64,000 bases of DNA from Verrucomicrobium sp. BvORR106 (GCF_000739655.1 NZ_BATR01000066.1:1-64000), one strand, 5' to 3'. Positions 35,978-44,588 are shown, counted from the first letter of the stretch. A program made the numbers and translations. Notes: generated by a model not told the origin, from the sequence alone.

Positions 35978-36670
35978 ATGGAGAATCCTTGGAACGCCCT
36001 CGAAGTGCCGGGTGATGACTATGTTCATCCCATGGATCGTGCGGCCTGGCCACGACGAAGCGTCCTGCCTCCGCAGCCATACCTAGGCAGTTTTCATGGC
36101 GGCAAGGTCATGTGGCTCCTCGGTGGTTTTGGCACGGGAACAGACATGGCCATTGAGCATGAGGCCCACCGAGGAACGGTGTTGAACTGGGCTCAGCGGA
36201 ATCTCGGCTGCGAATCACCGTCGGTCCCGAATCTCTGGATCGATGCTGAGGGGAACGATCCCACCTTTAAGGCAACCAGAGATGTCCGCTGGTGGCGCAG
36301 GGCGACTGGAGCGCTGTTCACGACAATGTCGCCGCAGTTGGGTGAATCGGAAGCATGGTTGGCGCTGTCCATGCGCCTGTTCGTTCTGGAGGCCTTTCCC
36401 TATCCCGCCAAGACACGTCCCAATTGCCTCCTTCCCAGCCATGCGTACACCGCCTATCTCTTGTCATCCTGGATCGAGTCTGGCCGTCCCCTTGTTGTTG
36501 GCCGCGCGGAGAGGTTCTGGTGTGAGCTTGTCCCGAGCCTCAAAAAGGCTCTCGACGTCAATCAAGCCATTCGCGTGCGGAACGTCCAGGCTGCCAGCAT
36601 CAGCGTCGGCAATCTCGCCGCTGGGGCCGATGATTATTCACGCGTGGTGAAGGCGTTGCTCAGTGAGTAG
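35978..36670 (+). CDS. Divergent uracil-DNA-glycosylase-like protein (230 aa)
   Basis: Layout fits a UDG-superfamily side branch: NPWNALEVPGDDYVHPMDRA, LPPQPYLGSFHGGKVMWLLG, RWWRRATGALF, LEAFPYPAKTR, LPSHAYTAYLLSSWIESGR and VVGRAERFWCELVPSL. The usual motif-1 LNPG is replaced by LGGFGTG, so base-excision activity is doubtful. No signal peptide. Could be a nuclease-fold relic or a protein with a different ligand. Neighbours are small unknown genes. The match is a pattern recalled from the family, not an alignment. Confidence 0.5.
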   Translation: MENPWNALEVPGDDYVHPMDRAAWPRRSVLPPQPYLGSFHGGKVMWLLGGFGTGTDMAIEHEAHRGTVLNWAQRNLGCESPSVPNLWIDAEGNDPTFKATRDVRWWRRATGALFTTMSPQLGESEAWLALSMRLFVLEAFPYPAKTRPNCLLPSHAYTAYLLSSWIESGRPLVVGRAERFWCELVPSLKKALDVNQAIRVRNVQAASISVGNLAAGADDYSRVVKALLSE

Positions 36671-36757
36671 ACGTTGGATCGGGAAGCGACAATTCTCTTG
36701 GTAATTTCTTTATCCGCTGACGTCAGCTGCACCAATCAATAGACAAGACAGCCCCTC

Positions 36758-37405
36758 ATGACACAGAAAAGACTTCTTCATCGTCGCACTTTTACCGGGC
36801 TTGTTGCTCTCTGTGCTCTGCCTGTTTTTGTGGCACCGCTGGTGCACCTTCTTGTCGTCGCGCCTTATGGCTCCACCGTCTTTCTTTGGCTGGAGTTGCC
36901 TCTTTTTTTGGCATTCTCCCTGGCGTTGGGAGGTGTGGTTGTCTCACTGGTGGTGTTATGGAATCGTCGGTTTCGGCCTGTCGCAATTCGAAGCTTGATT
37001 GCGGCGGTCATTCTCTTGGTGGCGGTCTTGCTGGGTATCCAATGGGGCTGGCATATCCGGATGACCGCCTTTCACCGTCTTGCAGAGCGTAGCGCTCCTC
37101 TGATTCAGGCCATTCGTGCTTATGAAACCCAGCACGGGTCGCCACCGCGCGATCTCGCGGCGCTCGTGCCAGGCTTTCTTCCCTCGATCCCCGGCACCGG
37201 CATGGCTGCCTATCCGGAGTACGGATACTTTGTCCCCCAAGACCTCAGCGAAAAAGAGGGCAATCCTTGGGTCATCATTATCAACACTCCCAGTGGTGGC
37301 CTCAATTTCGACGAGTTCATGTACTTCCCTCTTCAGAACTACCCGGAGGAAGGCTACGGCGGCAGCCTCCAGAAGATTCGAGACTGGGCGTACCTTCATG
37401 AGTAA
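36758..37405 (+). CDS. Membrane protein of unknown function (215 aa)
   Basis: Three transmembrane segments: ~13-35 (TGLVALCALPVFVAPLVHLL), ~41-67 (VFLWLELPLFLAFSLALGGV), ~76-98 (RSLIAAVILLVAVLLGIQWG). A periplasmic C-terminal domain follows with pseudopilin-like text (IRAYETQHGSPPRDLAALVP, GTGMAAYPEYGYFVP). Ends LQKIRDWAYLHE. A copy of its last ~36 bases recurs after 40318. Function unknown. Confidence 0.65.
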   Translation: MTQKRLLHRRTFTGLVALCALPVFVAPLVHLLVVAPYGSTVFLWLELPLFLAFSLALGGVVVSLVVLWNRRFRPVAIRSLIAAVILLVAVLLGIQWGWHIRMTAFHRLAERSAPLIQAIRAYETQHGSPPRDLAALVPGFLPSIPGTGMAAYPEYGYFVPQDLSEKEGNPWVIIINTPSGGLNFDEFMYFPLQNYPEEGYGGSLQKIRDWAYLHE

Positions 37406-37852
37406 GCCAGCCGTTCTCGAAGATTTCTTCACACAAAGGCACGAAGGCACATAGGTAGCGGCTATTCACTCTCGGCCGCCGCAACCGGATTGGATTTCCG
37501 TTCCGCATGCTGGGCGGTGGAACTCTTCGCCCCGGACAAACAAACTTCATCTCGGCCATCTGGGGCACCTTTGCGCTTTCCTTGGCTTAGTATTCCTGTG
37601 TCTCCACCTCCTCGAACGGGAATGGTTGACCTGTCATCCAATAACCGGGTATGATGCTAGCGAGTGGCATCGGGCCCAGCCAGGGAAATATAGGATGCGA
37701 AGGGTTCGATGTGGCAGAGAACCAAACTGATACGCAACGTCGCGTAACGCGGAGACCGCCCAATTAGCCGCAGTGTGCGGCCGAATCTTCGAACGGTCCG
37801 CAATCAGCATGCGGAACAAAGTTCCAACTCAAACTCAAACCAGACTGAACTC
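37406..37852. other. Intergenic space, no gene seen
   Basis: Contains a family 3 repeat at 37428-37452. The rest shows no coding frame with resemblance to known proteins and no clear hairpin. Confidence 0.6.
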
Positions 37853-38374
37853 ATGAACACGATTCCAAACGAGAATACGAGGTGCCGCCCGTGGTGCCGT
37901 ATCGCGGCGTTGCTTGTGGCCCTGGCCATCGGGCTGGCAGTCCTGCCGCCTCCATCCATCGCTGCGGATGAGGCCAAAAATTGCCAGCCGGTCATGATGC
38001 AGGCCGCAGAATTGAAATGGATCGACACGCCGGCTTTGGCCAAAGGTTTGCAGGTAGCGATGCTCTATGGCGACATGAAGAAGGCTGAGCCGATCGGCTT
38101 CCGGATCAAAATCCCTGCCGGCAGGATGATGACCCCCCACACCCATCCAGTGATCGAACGAGTGACAGTGATCTCCGGTACGTTCGCGATGGGTCACGGC
38201 GAGACCTTTGACAAGGCGAAGCTCACGGAGCTCCCTGCTGGCAGTGTGTCGGTCTTTCCGTCAGGGTGCCCGATGTTCGGGTTTGCCAAAGAGGAGTGCA
38301 TCATCCAGGTGAACGCGGAAGGCCCGTGGGGTATCAACTACGTGAATCCCGCAGACGATCCTCGGAAGCAATAA
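37853..38374 (+). CDS. Secreted cupin-domain protein (173 aa)
   Basis: N-terminal signal/anchor (WCRIAALLVALAIGLAVLPP then SIAADEA). Cupin motif 1 is PAGRMMTPHTHPVIERVTVI (H-x-H and Glu) and motif 2 is ELPAGSVSVFPSGCPMFGF. Periplasmic single-domain cupin; such proteins bind metal and small ligands. Start ATG 37853. Stand-alone. Confidence 0.82.
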   Translation: MNTIPNENTRCRPWCRIAALLVALAIGLAVLPPPSIAADEAKNCQPVMMQAAELKWIDTPALAKGLQVAMLYGDMKKAEPIGFRIKIPAGRMMTPHTHPVIERVTVISGTFAMGHGETFDKAKLTELPAGSVSVFPSGCPMFGFAKEECIIQVNAEGPWGINYVNPADDPRKQ

Positions 38375-38784
38375 GCGACGAAGAGCCGGATGATAGAGCA
38401 GAATCGGTTGTGAGTTGATTCATAGAGCCAACGTCCAGTGGTGATGGCGGGCATTTTGCAGTCTTTTGCGCGAGCCCTTGCATCCCCCCAAGGAGCGGCG
38501 GTTTGTGCTTGCACAACCGCCGAGGGTTGCCAGAGGAGGAGCTCTTCCAGGCAAGAATGCAGCGACAAGACCGCATTGAGCGATGGGTGTTTGGCAATAG
38601 ATCACTCCGCTTTCCCTCGGCGGTTGTGCAAGCACAAACCGCCGCTCCTTGGCTCCTTTGGTACCTGGACTTTGAATCGGTGCCAACACTTCAGCCTCTT
38701 GCCTCAGAAGCGGAAGCAAGCCGCCAGGCTGGATTTTCTCTGTACTTTTGCGGATGGCCAGTATGTTCTATAAAAACTACCGCC
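38375..38784. other. Intergenic space with a doublet of palindromic repeats
   Basis: Holds the inverted pair listed at 38488-38652 and nothing else recognisable. The following gene's frame is open through it without family resemblance. Confidence 0.65.
38488..38652. repeat. Two facing copies of a 39-bp palindromic element
   Basis: Left copy 38488-38526, right copy 38614-38652 reverse-complemented and near identical (AAGGAGCGGCGGTTTGTGCT... and ...GCACAAACCGCCGCTCCTT). Each copy is itself a hairpin (CGGCGGTTTGTGC/GCACAACCGCCG). BIME-like doublet with an 87-base spacer. Confidence 0.85.
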
Positions 38785-39282
38785 ATGGCATGTAGAGGCG
38801 TCCATTTCGCGATCACCGACATCGACCTAGACGCCTTGCGAGGGGCCGGCTCGGACGAGGCGCTCATCGAAATCGTGCAGGAAGACATCGAGAGCCGTTG
38901 GGAAAAGGAGGCGGGGTTTGTCTGCGAAACTGACAAAGCCTGGGACGCGATTCATCGGTGTTTGACGGACGGAAATCTGACGTTCGACAACGGGGCTGAG
39001 CCGCTTCGTCTCTGCATTTTGGGCGGGGAACAGCTCTACTCGGGAGATGACTACATCGTGTCGCTCGTCACGCACGAGAAGCTGCGTGCCCTGGTAGACG
39101 CGTTAGCACAAGTGACGCCCGAATTTATGGCCTTGCGCTACTCGCAATTGCCTGACGACTATGACATGGAGAAGAGCCTGGAGGACTGCCAATACACCTG
39201 GGGTTGGTTCTCTGAGCTTCCGACATTTTTTGACCGGGCAGAGAAGGCCTGTCGCCATGTGATCTTCACGGTTGACCAATGA
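38785..39282 (+). CDS. DUF1877 (YfbM-like) protein (165 aa)
   Basis: Small cytoplasmic protein of unknown function. MACRGVHFAITDIDLDALRG start, EDIESRWEKE, then CETDKAWDAIHRCLTDG, the DUF1877 signature, and LCILGGEQLYSGDDYIVSLV. Start ATG 38785. Overlaps the next gene by ATGA (39279-39282), so the two are coupled. Confidence 0.82.
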   Translation: MACRGVHFAITDIDLDALRGAGSDEALIEIVQEDIESRWEKEAGFVCETDKAWDAIHRCLTDGNLTFDNGAEPLRLCILGGEQLYSGDDYIVSLVTHEKLRALVDALAQVTPEFMALRYSQLPDDYDMEKSLEDCQYTWGWFSELPTFFDRAEKACRHVIFTVDQ

Positions 39283-39767
39283 ACTCCAAACGCAAGCAAT
39301 CGAATGTGTATGGATGGCAGTGCTTCCCGCCTGTTCAGATCGCCCGCCTCATCCTTGCTCTCTCGATCTCCTTGCTGATGCCTCCAAGCATTTGTTTCGG
39401 AGAAATCCCCGCGGGGAAGGCAGAGACCTTCGGCGACTACATCAAAAATTCCAAGCATGTCGTTCTGGTTTGCGAGGTGCAGAAGACTGCCAAGCCTGCC
39501 GAACGTCCTGGCACCTACCACGAGGTTCACGTCTCCGCGACCGTAGTCCGCCTTGTCAAAGGGCAGGGAGTCGTCGGTGATCGCCTTAGCTATTACACCC
39601 TATGCGAGGACCGCATCCCTCCAGCAGCGCTTGAGGTAGGTGGTTTGACTTTTCTCATGCTCGATGACTACCAGTTGGACAAGTTCCTTCTGGGAACCGG
39701 TGATGGCTGGCGCTACACTCCCGAACTCGACGGTCTTCTCTCGAAGATCCTCAAGGCGGGCAAATGA
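39279..39767 (+). CDS. Secreted hypothetical protein (162 aa)
   Basis: Unrecognised. Signal-like segment ARLILALSISLLMPPSICFG (~22-41). The mature part is beta-rich (HVVLVCEVQKTAKPAE, EVHVSATVVRLVKGQGVVGD, LSYYTLCEDRIPP) with two Cys. Translationally coupled to the DUF1877 gene. Confidence 0.65.
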   Translation: MNSKRKQSNVYGWQCFPPVQIARLILALSISLLMPPSICFGEIPAGKAETFGDYIKNSKHVVLVCEVQKTAKPAERPGTYHEVHVSATVVRLVKGQGVVGDRLSYYTLCEDRIPPAALEVGGLTFLMLDDYQLDKFLLGTGDGWRYTPELDGLLSKILKAGK

Positions 39768-39782
39768 CAAACGCGCGAGGTG

Positions 39783-40313
39783 ATGCCAGCGGCCTACGAT
39801 CCCGAAGACCTGATGCAGACTCGCCGGGGTCCACGTGGCGACACCGATGTAAAGCGCTGGCTACGCAGCCTCTCCGATGACGAGTGTTTCGCCTTAATTG
39901 GCGTCTGTCTTCGCTTTCGAGGCTACGGCTATGAAAAACGGGCCCTCAGTCTCGCCACCTCCTGCATCCGCCGGCCTGCCCACGCGATGGCCATACTTCG
40001 CACGGGTCTGGTTTGCCCGGATGCCAGCAGCGTTAAGTTCTGGCTCGCGTTCGCCATTGCCAAGCTGGGCGCCCGCAAAGTCATTGCAGAGGTTGCTGCC
40101 CTGCTCGATACCAACCCGGTGGCAGTGGACATGGCCCTCTATTGGCTGCCCAGTTTGCTGTCCTCCTCAGACCATGCATCTCGCGTTGCCGTGCAGATCC
40201 TTCATGCTGAAGCTCAAAGGAGAGGTATCATTCGTGGGTCAGTCACAACTCGCACGGCGGATGGCAAGTTTCTCTTCCAAGACATCTTCGGCTCCACAAA
40301 GTCAGATGCATGA
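39783..40313 (+). CDS. Hypothetical helical protein (176 aa)
   Basis: Unrecognised. All-helical look: DTDVKRWLRSLSDDECFALI, KFWLAFAIAKLGARKVIAEV, AVDMALYWLPSLLSS. The N-terminus starts MPAAYDPEDLMQTRRG (ATG 39783; a GTG directly before it is possible). No signal peptide. Just after its stop lies a fragment of the 3' end of the 36758 gene. Confidence 0.6.
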   Translation: MPAAYDPEDLMQTRRGPRGDTDVKRWLRSLSDDECFALIGVCLRFRGYGYEKRALSLATSCIRRPAHAMAILRTGLVCPDASSVKFWLAFAIAKLGARKVIAEVAALLDTNPVAVDMALYWLPSLLSSSDHASRVAVQILHAEAQRRGIIRGSVTTRTADGKFLFQDIFGSTKSDA

Positions 40314-40317
40314 TCCG

Positions 40318-40360
40318 CGGCCTCCAGAAGATTCGAGACTGGGCGTACCTTCACGAGTGA
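40318..40360 (+). pseudogene. Duplicated 3' fragment of the membrane-protein gene at 36758
   Basis: CCTCCAGAAGATTCGAGACT GGGCGTACCTTCA is identical to 37370-37398, and both run into a stop (GAGTGA here, GAGTAA there), encoding LQKIRDWAYLHE. Nothing upstream matches, so it is a tail relic, from gene conversion or a lost tandem copy. Confidence 0.75.
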
Positions 40361-40370
40361 GGCCGGTATT

Positions 40371-40396
40371 CAGTGCGTCAGTGGTCAAGGTGTGGG
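40371..40396 (+). repeat. Dispersed repeat family 1
   Basis: CAGTGCGTCAGTGGTCAAGG then TGTGGG; single-core copy. Confidence 0.8.
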
Positions 40397-40446
40397 CCCG
40401 TAGTGGTAGGGGCTCCAGGATTCGGCTTGCAGGGACCGAGTTAAAT

Positions 40447-40468
40447 CTCACACAAAGGCACAAAGGTG
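40447..40468 (+). repeat. Dispersed 'CACAAAGGCAC' repeat family 3
   Basis: CTCACACAAAGGCACAAAGG; compare 35266. Confidence 0.6.
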
Positions 40469-40683
40469 TATCTACACCAATCCAAGGCATCGCAAGCCGG
40501 GTTGGAGTTCCGTTTGAGCGGTGAAGCTGGATTTGAGACGTGCGACTGAGCGGGGTTGGAAACCCCGGCCTCCTTTTCGTTTAAGGGAGAGGGCTCGTTT
40601 TCAGCGAGGGCGAATGATGCCGATTGCCAATCGACGCTACGCTTGGGCTGCTGTGGCAGCGCCTGGCGTAGCGTGGTCTTGCT

Positions 40684-41937
40684 TCACTTAGCGCGCACGG
40701 GCATGGCTGCGCCATCTCCGGGCAGCTCGCCGCGCAGCATCTTGCCGGCCTGGCCGGTGAGCCAGAGGTAGTGATCCTCGGGCACGCCGGGCTCGGTGGC
40801 GAAGGGGCTTTCACCGACGGGCGGGTCCTGGCGCGTTTTGAAGATGGCGGTGCCTTCGTCGAGCTCATCAAACATGGCCACGTACTGCATGCGCAGGCCG
40901 AGTTTCTTCGTCTGGGCAAACTGGGACCAGATGAACTCGCCGCCCAGTCGTGGGATGGCGTTGACCGGGGCTTCTTTGCCGCGGCCTTTTTGCAGGTTGT
41001 GCCAGCTGAAGCCCGGGAAGGCCACGGGCAGGTAGTCGAGGTTTCTTTCCTTGCACCAGGCCACGTCACCTGTGGCGGTCTTTTCAAAGTGCGAGGTCGC
41101 GTTTTTTGGGGTGTTGAAGCGGCCGATGGTCCAGGGGCTGACGACGTCGGCCTTGGCGATGAGGTTGTGCAGTTCCGGATCGGCGATGCTGTCGCGGGTC
41201 AGCGTGCGCCAGTAGGCAGGCACTCCGAGCATGAGGGAGACGTTGCCGTATTGCGGATCGCTCTTGAAGAACTCGATGAGTTGTTTCCATTCATCCAGCA
41301 TGGGGGCACGGTCGGAGAAGCCCAGGCCCCAGAGGGCGACGAGGGGCTTGCCGCGGTGCCGGAGGTAGGCGGGGTTCTCTTTGGCATCGGCAAAGTGGTA
41401 GGTGTCCACGAGGCGCTTCCAGTCGTTGATCAGAAGCTGGGTCTCGCCGGGCTTGATACCGGAGAGGTCATACATGAGCACCCACTCCCGTCCGTGGTCG
41501 CGGGCGGCGGTGCGGGTAGTTTCCAGAACCAGGTCCTGGGCCTTCGCATGGCGCGGGTCCTTGGTGGAGACGACGAAGCGCTGGAGGAACACGCCGTCGA
41601 TGCCGTACTCCTTCATCCACTGATGATGGAGGTTGATCACGGAGGGCTTGACCGAGCTGTACACTTCTGCCGGGCTGCCGTCGGCGAATTTGAACGGGGT
41701 GGGGGTGCGGTCGGCCGCGGGGATCTCGCGGATATCCGGCCAGAGGTCGATGCTGCAAGCTCCGGGGCCGAAGTTCCGACCGCCGTAGTGGTGCCAGCCG
41801 GTGTTGGTGCCGTCATCGGGCGTGCGAAACCACCCCTGGTAACCGCACATGATTTTGCCGTCCAGGCCTTCGGCAAACACGTGGGACAATAGGGAGAACC
41901 CGAGGGTCAGGCAGAGGAGAGGCAGGGTGAGTTTCAT
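40684..41937 (-). CDS. Secreted GH71/99-like glycoside hydrolase (417 aa)
   Basis: Signal peptide MKLTLPLLCLTLGFSLLSHV. Mature protein has the GH99/GH71-type (beta/alpha)8 pattern: IMCGYQGWFRTPDD, WHHYGGRNFGPG, INLHHQWMKEYGIDGVFLQR, WVLMYDLSGIKPGE, VALWGLGFSDRAP, and YLPVAFPGFSWHNLQ. Substrate not determinable; family members act on alpha-mannan, endo-alpha-mannoside or alpha-glucan. Start ATG 41937 rather than a longer frame from 42081. Fits polysaccharide degradation in the periplasm or outside. Confidence 0.85.
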   Translation of the reverse strand: MKLTLPLLCLTLGFSLLSHVFAEGLDGKIMCGYQGWFRTPDDGTNTGWHHYGGRNFGPGACSIDLWPDIREIPAADRTPTPFKFADGSPAEVYSSVKPSVINLHHQWMKEYGIDGVFLQRFVVSTKDPRHAKAQDLVLETTRTAARDHGREWVLMYDLSGIKPGETQLLINDWKRLVDTYHFADAKENPAYLRHRGKPLVALWGLGFSDRAPMLDEWKQLIEFFKSDPQYGNVSLMLGVPAYWRTLTRDSIADPELHNLIAKADVVSPWTIGRFNTPKNATSHFEKTATGDVAWCKERNLDYLPVAFPGFSWHNLQKGRGKEAPVNAIPRLGGEFIWSQFAQTKKLGLRMQYVAMFDELDEGTAIFKTRQDPPVGESPFATEPGVPEDHYLWLTGQAGKMLRGELPGDGAAMPVRAK

Positions 41938-42013
41938 GGAAGCAGTGGCGACGTCTTCATCACAAATCACTGAGACGGCGTCAATCTTGCAAAACCCCTC
42001 CGAATGGTCTGGT

Positions 42014-42571
42014 TCAGGCAGGAACGCGCTGGCTGGCGACTCCTGTGGTGATGTCCAGTTCGTAACGCCTTCCGGAGTCATCCGTCACGGCAATGGTCTG
42101 AGCCTCCAGCTCCAGCGGCCCAGTCCAGACGCCGTCGCCCTCCGCCTGCCAGACCATGGACCCGTCGAAATTGATGCGGGTGATGGCCTGCTCGCCGTGA
42201 GTGATGAGGCAGTGGTGGATGGGGTGGTGATAGACGCCGAAGCAGGTCTGATCGTCCACCTGCGAACTCCAGAGCTGGTCCAGTCCGGGAAGCTGCAGGG
42301 CGGTGACGTAGGCGCCGCAGGCGATGAAGAGGATCTCGTCCGCAATGAGGGCCGAGTGCTCGTGCACGCCGGTCTCACCTTTGCCAGCCTGCAACTGAAG
42401 CTGGGCCAGCTTGCGGTCTGCCTCCAATACCTCAATGCGGTGGCATGAGACGGGGGCTGCACCCGCTTCATCCAGCAGAAGAAGTCCGGGCTCCGCCGAT
42501 GTGGAGGTTGCTACGACGGGAAACCCCTCGCGCAGCTGGACGGTGTAGGGCGGATGCGAAAGGCTGATCAT
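42014..42571 (-). CDS. Hypothetical beta-rich protein (185 aa)
   Basis: Unrecognised; MISLSHPPYTVQLREGFPVV start, then repeated strand-turn units (GLLLLDEAGAAPVSCHRIEV, LPGLDQLWSSQVDDQTCFGV, HCLITHGEQAITRINFDGSM) ending in a YELDIT strand. Looks like part of a propeller-type repeat domain. No signal peptide. Starts at ATG 42571. Lies 76 bases upstream of the hydrolase gene on the same strand. Confidence 0.65.
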   Translation of the reverse strand: MISLSHPPYTVQLREGFPVVATSTSAEPGLLLLDEAGAAPVSCHRIEVLEADRKLAQLQLQAGKGETGVHEHSALIADEILFIACGAYVTALQLPGLDQLWSSQVDDQTCFGVYHHPIHHCLITHGEQAITRINFDGSMVWQAEGDGVWTGPLELEAQTIAVTDDSGRRYELDITTGVASQRVPA

Positions 42572-42687
42572 GGGGGCGGGAGCTGAATGAATGCGCGTGG
42601 AGCAACTGCCGTGCAAGTGATCGTGTGCGATATCGACAGGTGTGAAGAGCAGGGTTCCCAGGAGGTACCATTCTTCCAACTGAATGA

Positions 42688-42800
42688 GGCCGGGCTTTCA
42701 GCCCTCAAGTACCTCTTCGCTCCCAAACCCTGGGGCGTTGCCCCAGGCTGGGATGAAGCCGGGCCTTTGGCCCTCAGCTTCCAACAAAAGGGCTGCTGCC
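42688..42800. repeat. 'gggctttcagccc / ggggcgttgcccc' element
   Basis: AGGCCGGGCTTTCAGCCCTC, then CTGGGGCGTTGCCCCAGG and GAAGCCGGGCCTTTGGCCC. Same family as 1185-1380. Ends with AAAAGGGCTGCTGCCCC, which could act as a weak terminator for the VOC gene on the minus strand. Confidence 0.7.
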
Positions 42801-42801
42801 C

Positions 42802-43179
42802 CTAGGCTCTGATGATCACCGCCTCGATGCGGTAGCCATCGGGATCGATGACAAACGCGGCGTAGTAGCCGGGCCCGTATTCTGGGCACAGTTCGGGCGG
42901 TCCGTTGTCCGTGCCGCCGTGTTGCATGGCGGCCTCATAGAAGGCGGCGACGGCCTCCTGCGAAGGCGCGGAGAATGCTGCGTGAAAGCCATCACCCGCT
43001 ACCGTGTGATGATCCGGGCGGAGGCGGATGGCAAACTTGTCCTGCCCATCGATGGTGCCATAGCCCACGGCGGTGTCATCGCTCCATACGCGGCGATAGC
43101 CGAGAGGGGCCAGCGCGGCGTCATAGAAGCGGGCAGATCGGTCGAGATCCGCCACCGCGAAGGAGAGGTGGTGAAGCAT
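42802..43179 (-). CDS. VOC-superfamily (glyoxalase-like) protein (125 aa)
   Basis: Single VOC module: MLHHLSFAVADLDRSARFYD, LGYRRVWSDDTAVGYG, FAIRLRPDHHTVAGDGFHAA and final AAFVIDPDGYRIEAVIIRA. Metal-binding His/Glu positions (HLSFAV, HTVAG, EAVI) are present. Possible glyoxalase, dioxygenase or fosfomycin-type resistance role; not resolved. Follows the small membrane protein by 18 bases. Confidence 0.88.
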   Translation of the reverse strand: MLHHLSFAVADLDRSARFYDAALAPLGYRRVWSDDTAVGYGTIDGQDKFAIRLRPDHHTVAGDGFHAAFSAPSQEAVAAFYEAAMQHGGTDNGPPELCPEYGPGYYAAFVIDPDGYRIEAVIIRA

Positions 43180-43197
43180 GGCGGGCAGATGGGGCGT

Positions 43198-43452
43198 TCA
43201 GGGTTGCCGCTTCTTGAAGAGGTATTGCACGATCGACCAGAGACCCGCGTAGCGGAAGCTGGGGTCGGCATAGTGATGCAACACATAGAAGCAGAAGTAG
43301 TAGGCCCGGCAGAACGCCCAGAGGGTGATGGCAAAGAGGACGAGTCGCCGTGGGTCGTAGTCGGGGAAGAGGAGGAGCGCTCCAGACAAGACGCCCAGCA
43401 GGAGGAACAGCGCGCCTTTGAGCTTCAGGATCTTGGGTGAAGTGATGTCCAT
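43198..43452 (-). CDS. Small membrane protein (84 aa)
   Basis: Real coding starts at ATG 43452 (MDITSPKILKLKGALFLL); the frame is open far upstream inside the antisense of trmD, but only this part looks like protein. Two to three hydrophobic segments (GALFLLLGVLSGALLLFP, LVLFAITLWAFCRAYYFCFY, YAGLWSIVQYLF). Function unknown. 43 bases downstream of trmD in the same direction. Confidence 0.75.
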   Translation of the reverse strand: MDITSPKILKLKGALFLLLGVLSGALLLFPDYDPRRLVLFAITLWAFCRAYYFCFYVLHHYADPSFRYAGLWSIVQYLFKKRQP

Positions 43453-43495
43453 GGCGGAGGCGGGCTGGGTGAGGGGGCATTGACGATCCAGGAGG

Positions 43496-44182
43496 TCAGG
43501 CTGGCTGCTCCGGCGGCAGCAGGTCCGGGCGGTTCTTGCGGGTGCGCTCACGGGCCTGTTCCTTCCGCCATTTGGCGATCTTCCCGTGGTCGCCGGAGAG
43601 GAGGATGTCCGGCACGCGCTGGCCCTGCCACTCGGCGGGGCGGGTGTAGTGAGGGTGGTCCAGCAGGCCAGATTCCGTGAAGCTTTCCTGCACGGCGGAT
43701 TCGTCATCGCCCAGCACGCCGGGCACAAGGCGGACGATGGCATCCACGATCACCGCGGCGGCGATGGCTCCGTTGGTGAGGACGTAGTCGCCGAGGCTGA
43801 TTTCCTCGTCCACACAGGTGTCGACGATGCGCTGGTCCACGCCTTCGTAGTGGCCGCAGAGGAAGATGAGATGGGGCTCGGTGCTGAGTCGGCGCGCGGT
43901 GGCTTGATCGAAGGGTTTGCCCTGCGGGGTCATGAAGATGACCTTGCTCTGCGGGGTGCGGACCTCCTCCAGCATGGCGGCGATGGGCTCCGGCCGCATC
44001 ACCATGCCCGGGCCGCCGCCAAAGGGGGCGTCATCCACCTGGCGGTACTTGCCCATGCCGTGCTTGCGCAGGTCGTGCACCCGGAGGTCCAGCACGCCTT
44101 TTTCCCGGGCACGCCCCATGATGCTCGCGCCCAGCGGCACCGTGACGACTTCGGGGAACAGCGTGATGACATCGACTTGCAT
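43496..44182 (-). CDS. trmD: tRNA (guanine-N1-)-methyltransferase TrmD (228 aa)
   Basis: SpoU/trefoil-knot methyltransferase that makes m1G37 in tRNA. MQVDVITLFPEVV start, PFGGGPGMVMRPEPI, ILCGHYEGVDQR read here as IFLCGHYEGVDQRIVDTCVD, SLGDYVLTNGAIAAAVIVDA, LVPGVLGDDESAVQESF. All SAM-knot motifs present. Start ATG 44182; longer frame covers repeats. rpsP, rimM and rplS are not beside it, unlike in many bacteria. Confidence 0.97.
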   Translation of the reverse strand: MQVDVITLFPEVVTVPLGASIMGRAREKGVLDLRVHDLRKHGMGKYRQVDDAPFGGGPGMVMRPEPIAAMLEEVRTPQSKVIFMTPQGKPFDQATARRLSTEPHLIFLCGHYEGVDQRIVDTCVDEEISLGDYVLTNGAIAAAVIVDAIVRLVPGVLGDDESAVQESFTESGLLDHPHYTRPAEWQGQRVPDILLSGDHGKIAKWRKEQARERTRKNRPDLLPPEQPA

Positions 44183-44588
44183 TGCGGCGCAACGTAGGGA
44201 GACAGGGGCGCGGTGCAAGGGGCGCGGGGCGGGGAGTGGTGGAGTGGTGGAGTGGTGGAGTGGTGTGGCTGGCGGAATGAGTGATTCTCTCACGAAGGCA
44301 CAAAGGCACGAAGGATGGCGCGAGGTCGGGCGCTGAGGGGCGGAGCGTGAGTGAGACTCCCAAGGATGCGTGCGGTCCCAGGCCATAGCGCTCCAGAGTC
44401 AGTGGGGAGTGCGCGCTTCCGGCGTGCTGGCTTCTGCATCTTGCAGAAGCCTCTGTCGAGTGTCCCTCTGGCACCACAACCTCCTTGACGTTCCCCCAAC
44501 CCAAAATCCCGCAAGCGGGATCAGGTGGAGGAGGCCTCAAGTCGTTTGGGTCTTCTTTTGGCTTCCGTTGTTGGAGGCTGGCTTCAAA
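44183..44588. other. Intergenic space, no gene seen
   Basis: Holds a 9-bp tandem stretch (GTGGTGGAG x ~3.5, 44233-44267) and a family 3 repeat (44287-44314). No coding frame supported. Confidence 0.65.

Larger units (their letters stand above)
40314..40683. other. Intergenic space with gene fragment and repeats
   Basis: 40318-40360 repeats the tail of the gene at 36758-37405, followed by family 1 (40371) and family 3 (40447) repeats. No gene seen in the rest. Confidence 0.7.

Noticed and set aside
44233-44267. Coding of a His/Ser/Thr-rich leader on trmD from the GTGGTGGAG repeats
   Set aside because: TrmD homologues start at the MQVDVITLFPE segment; the upstream frame covers only repeats.
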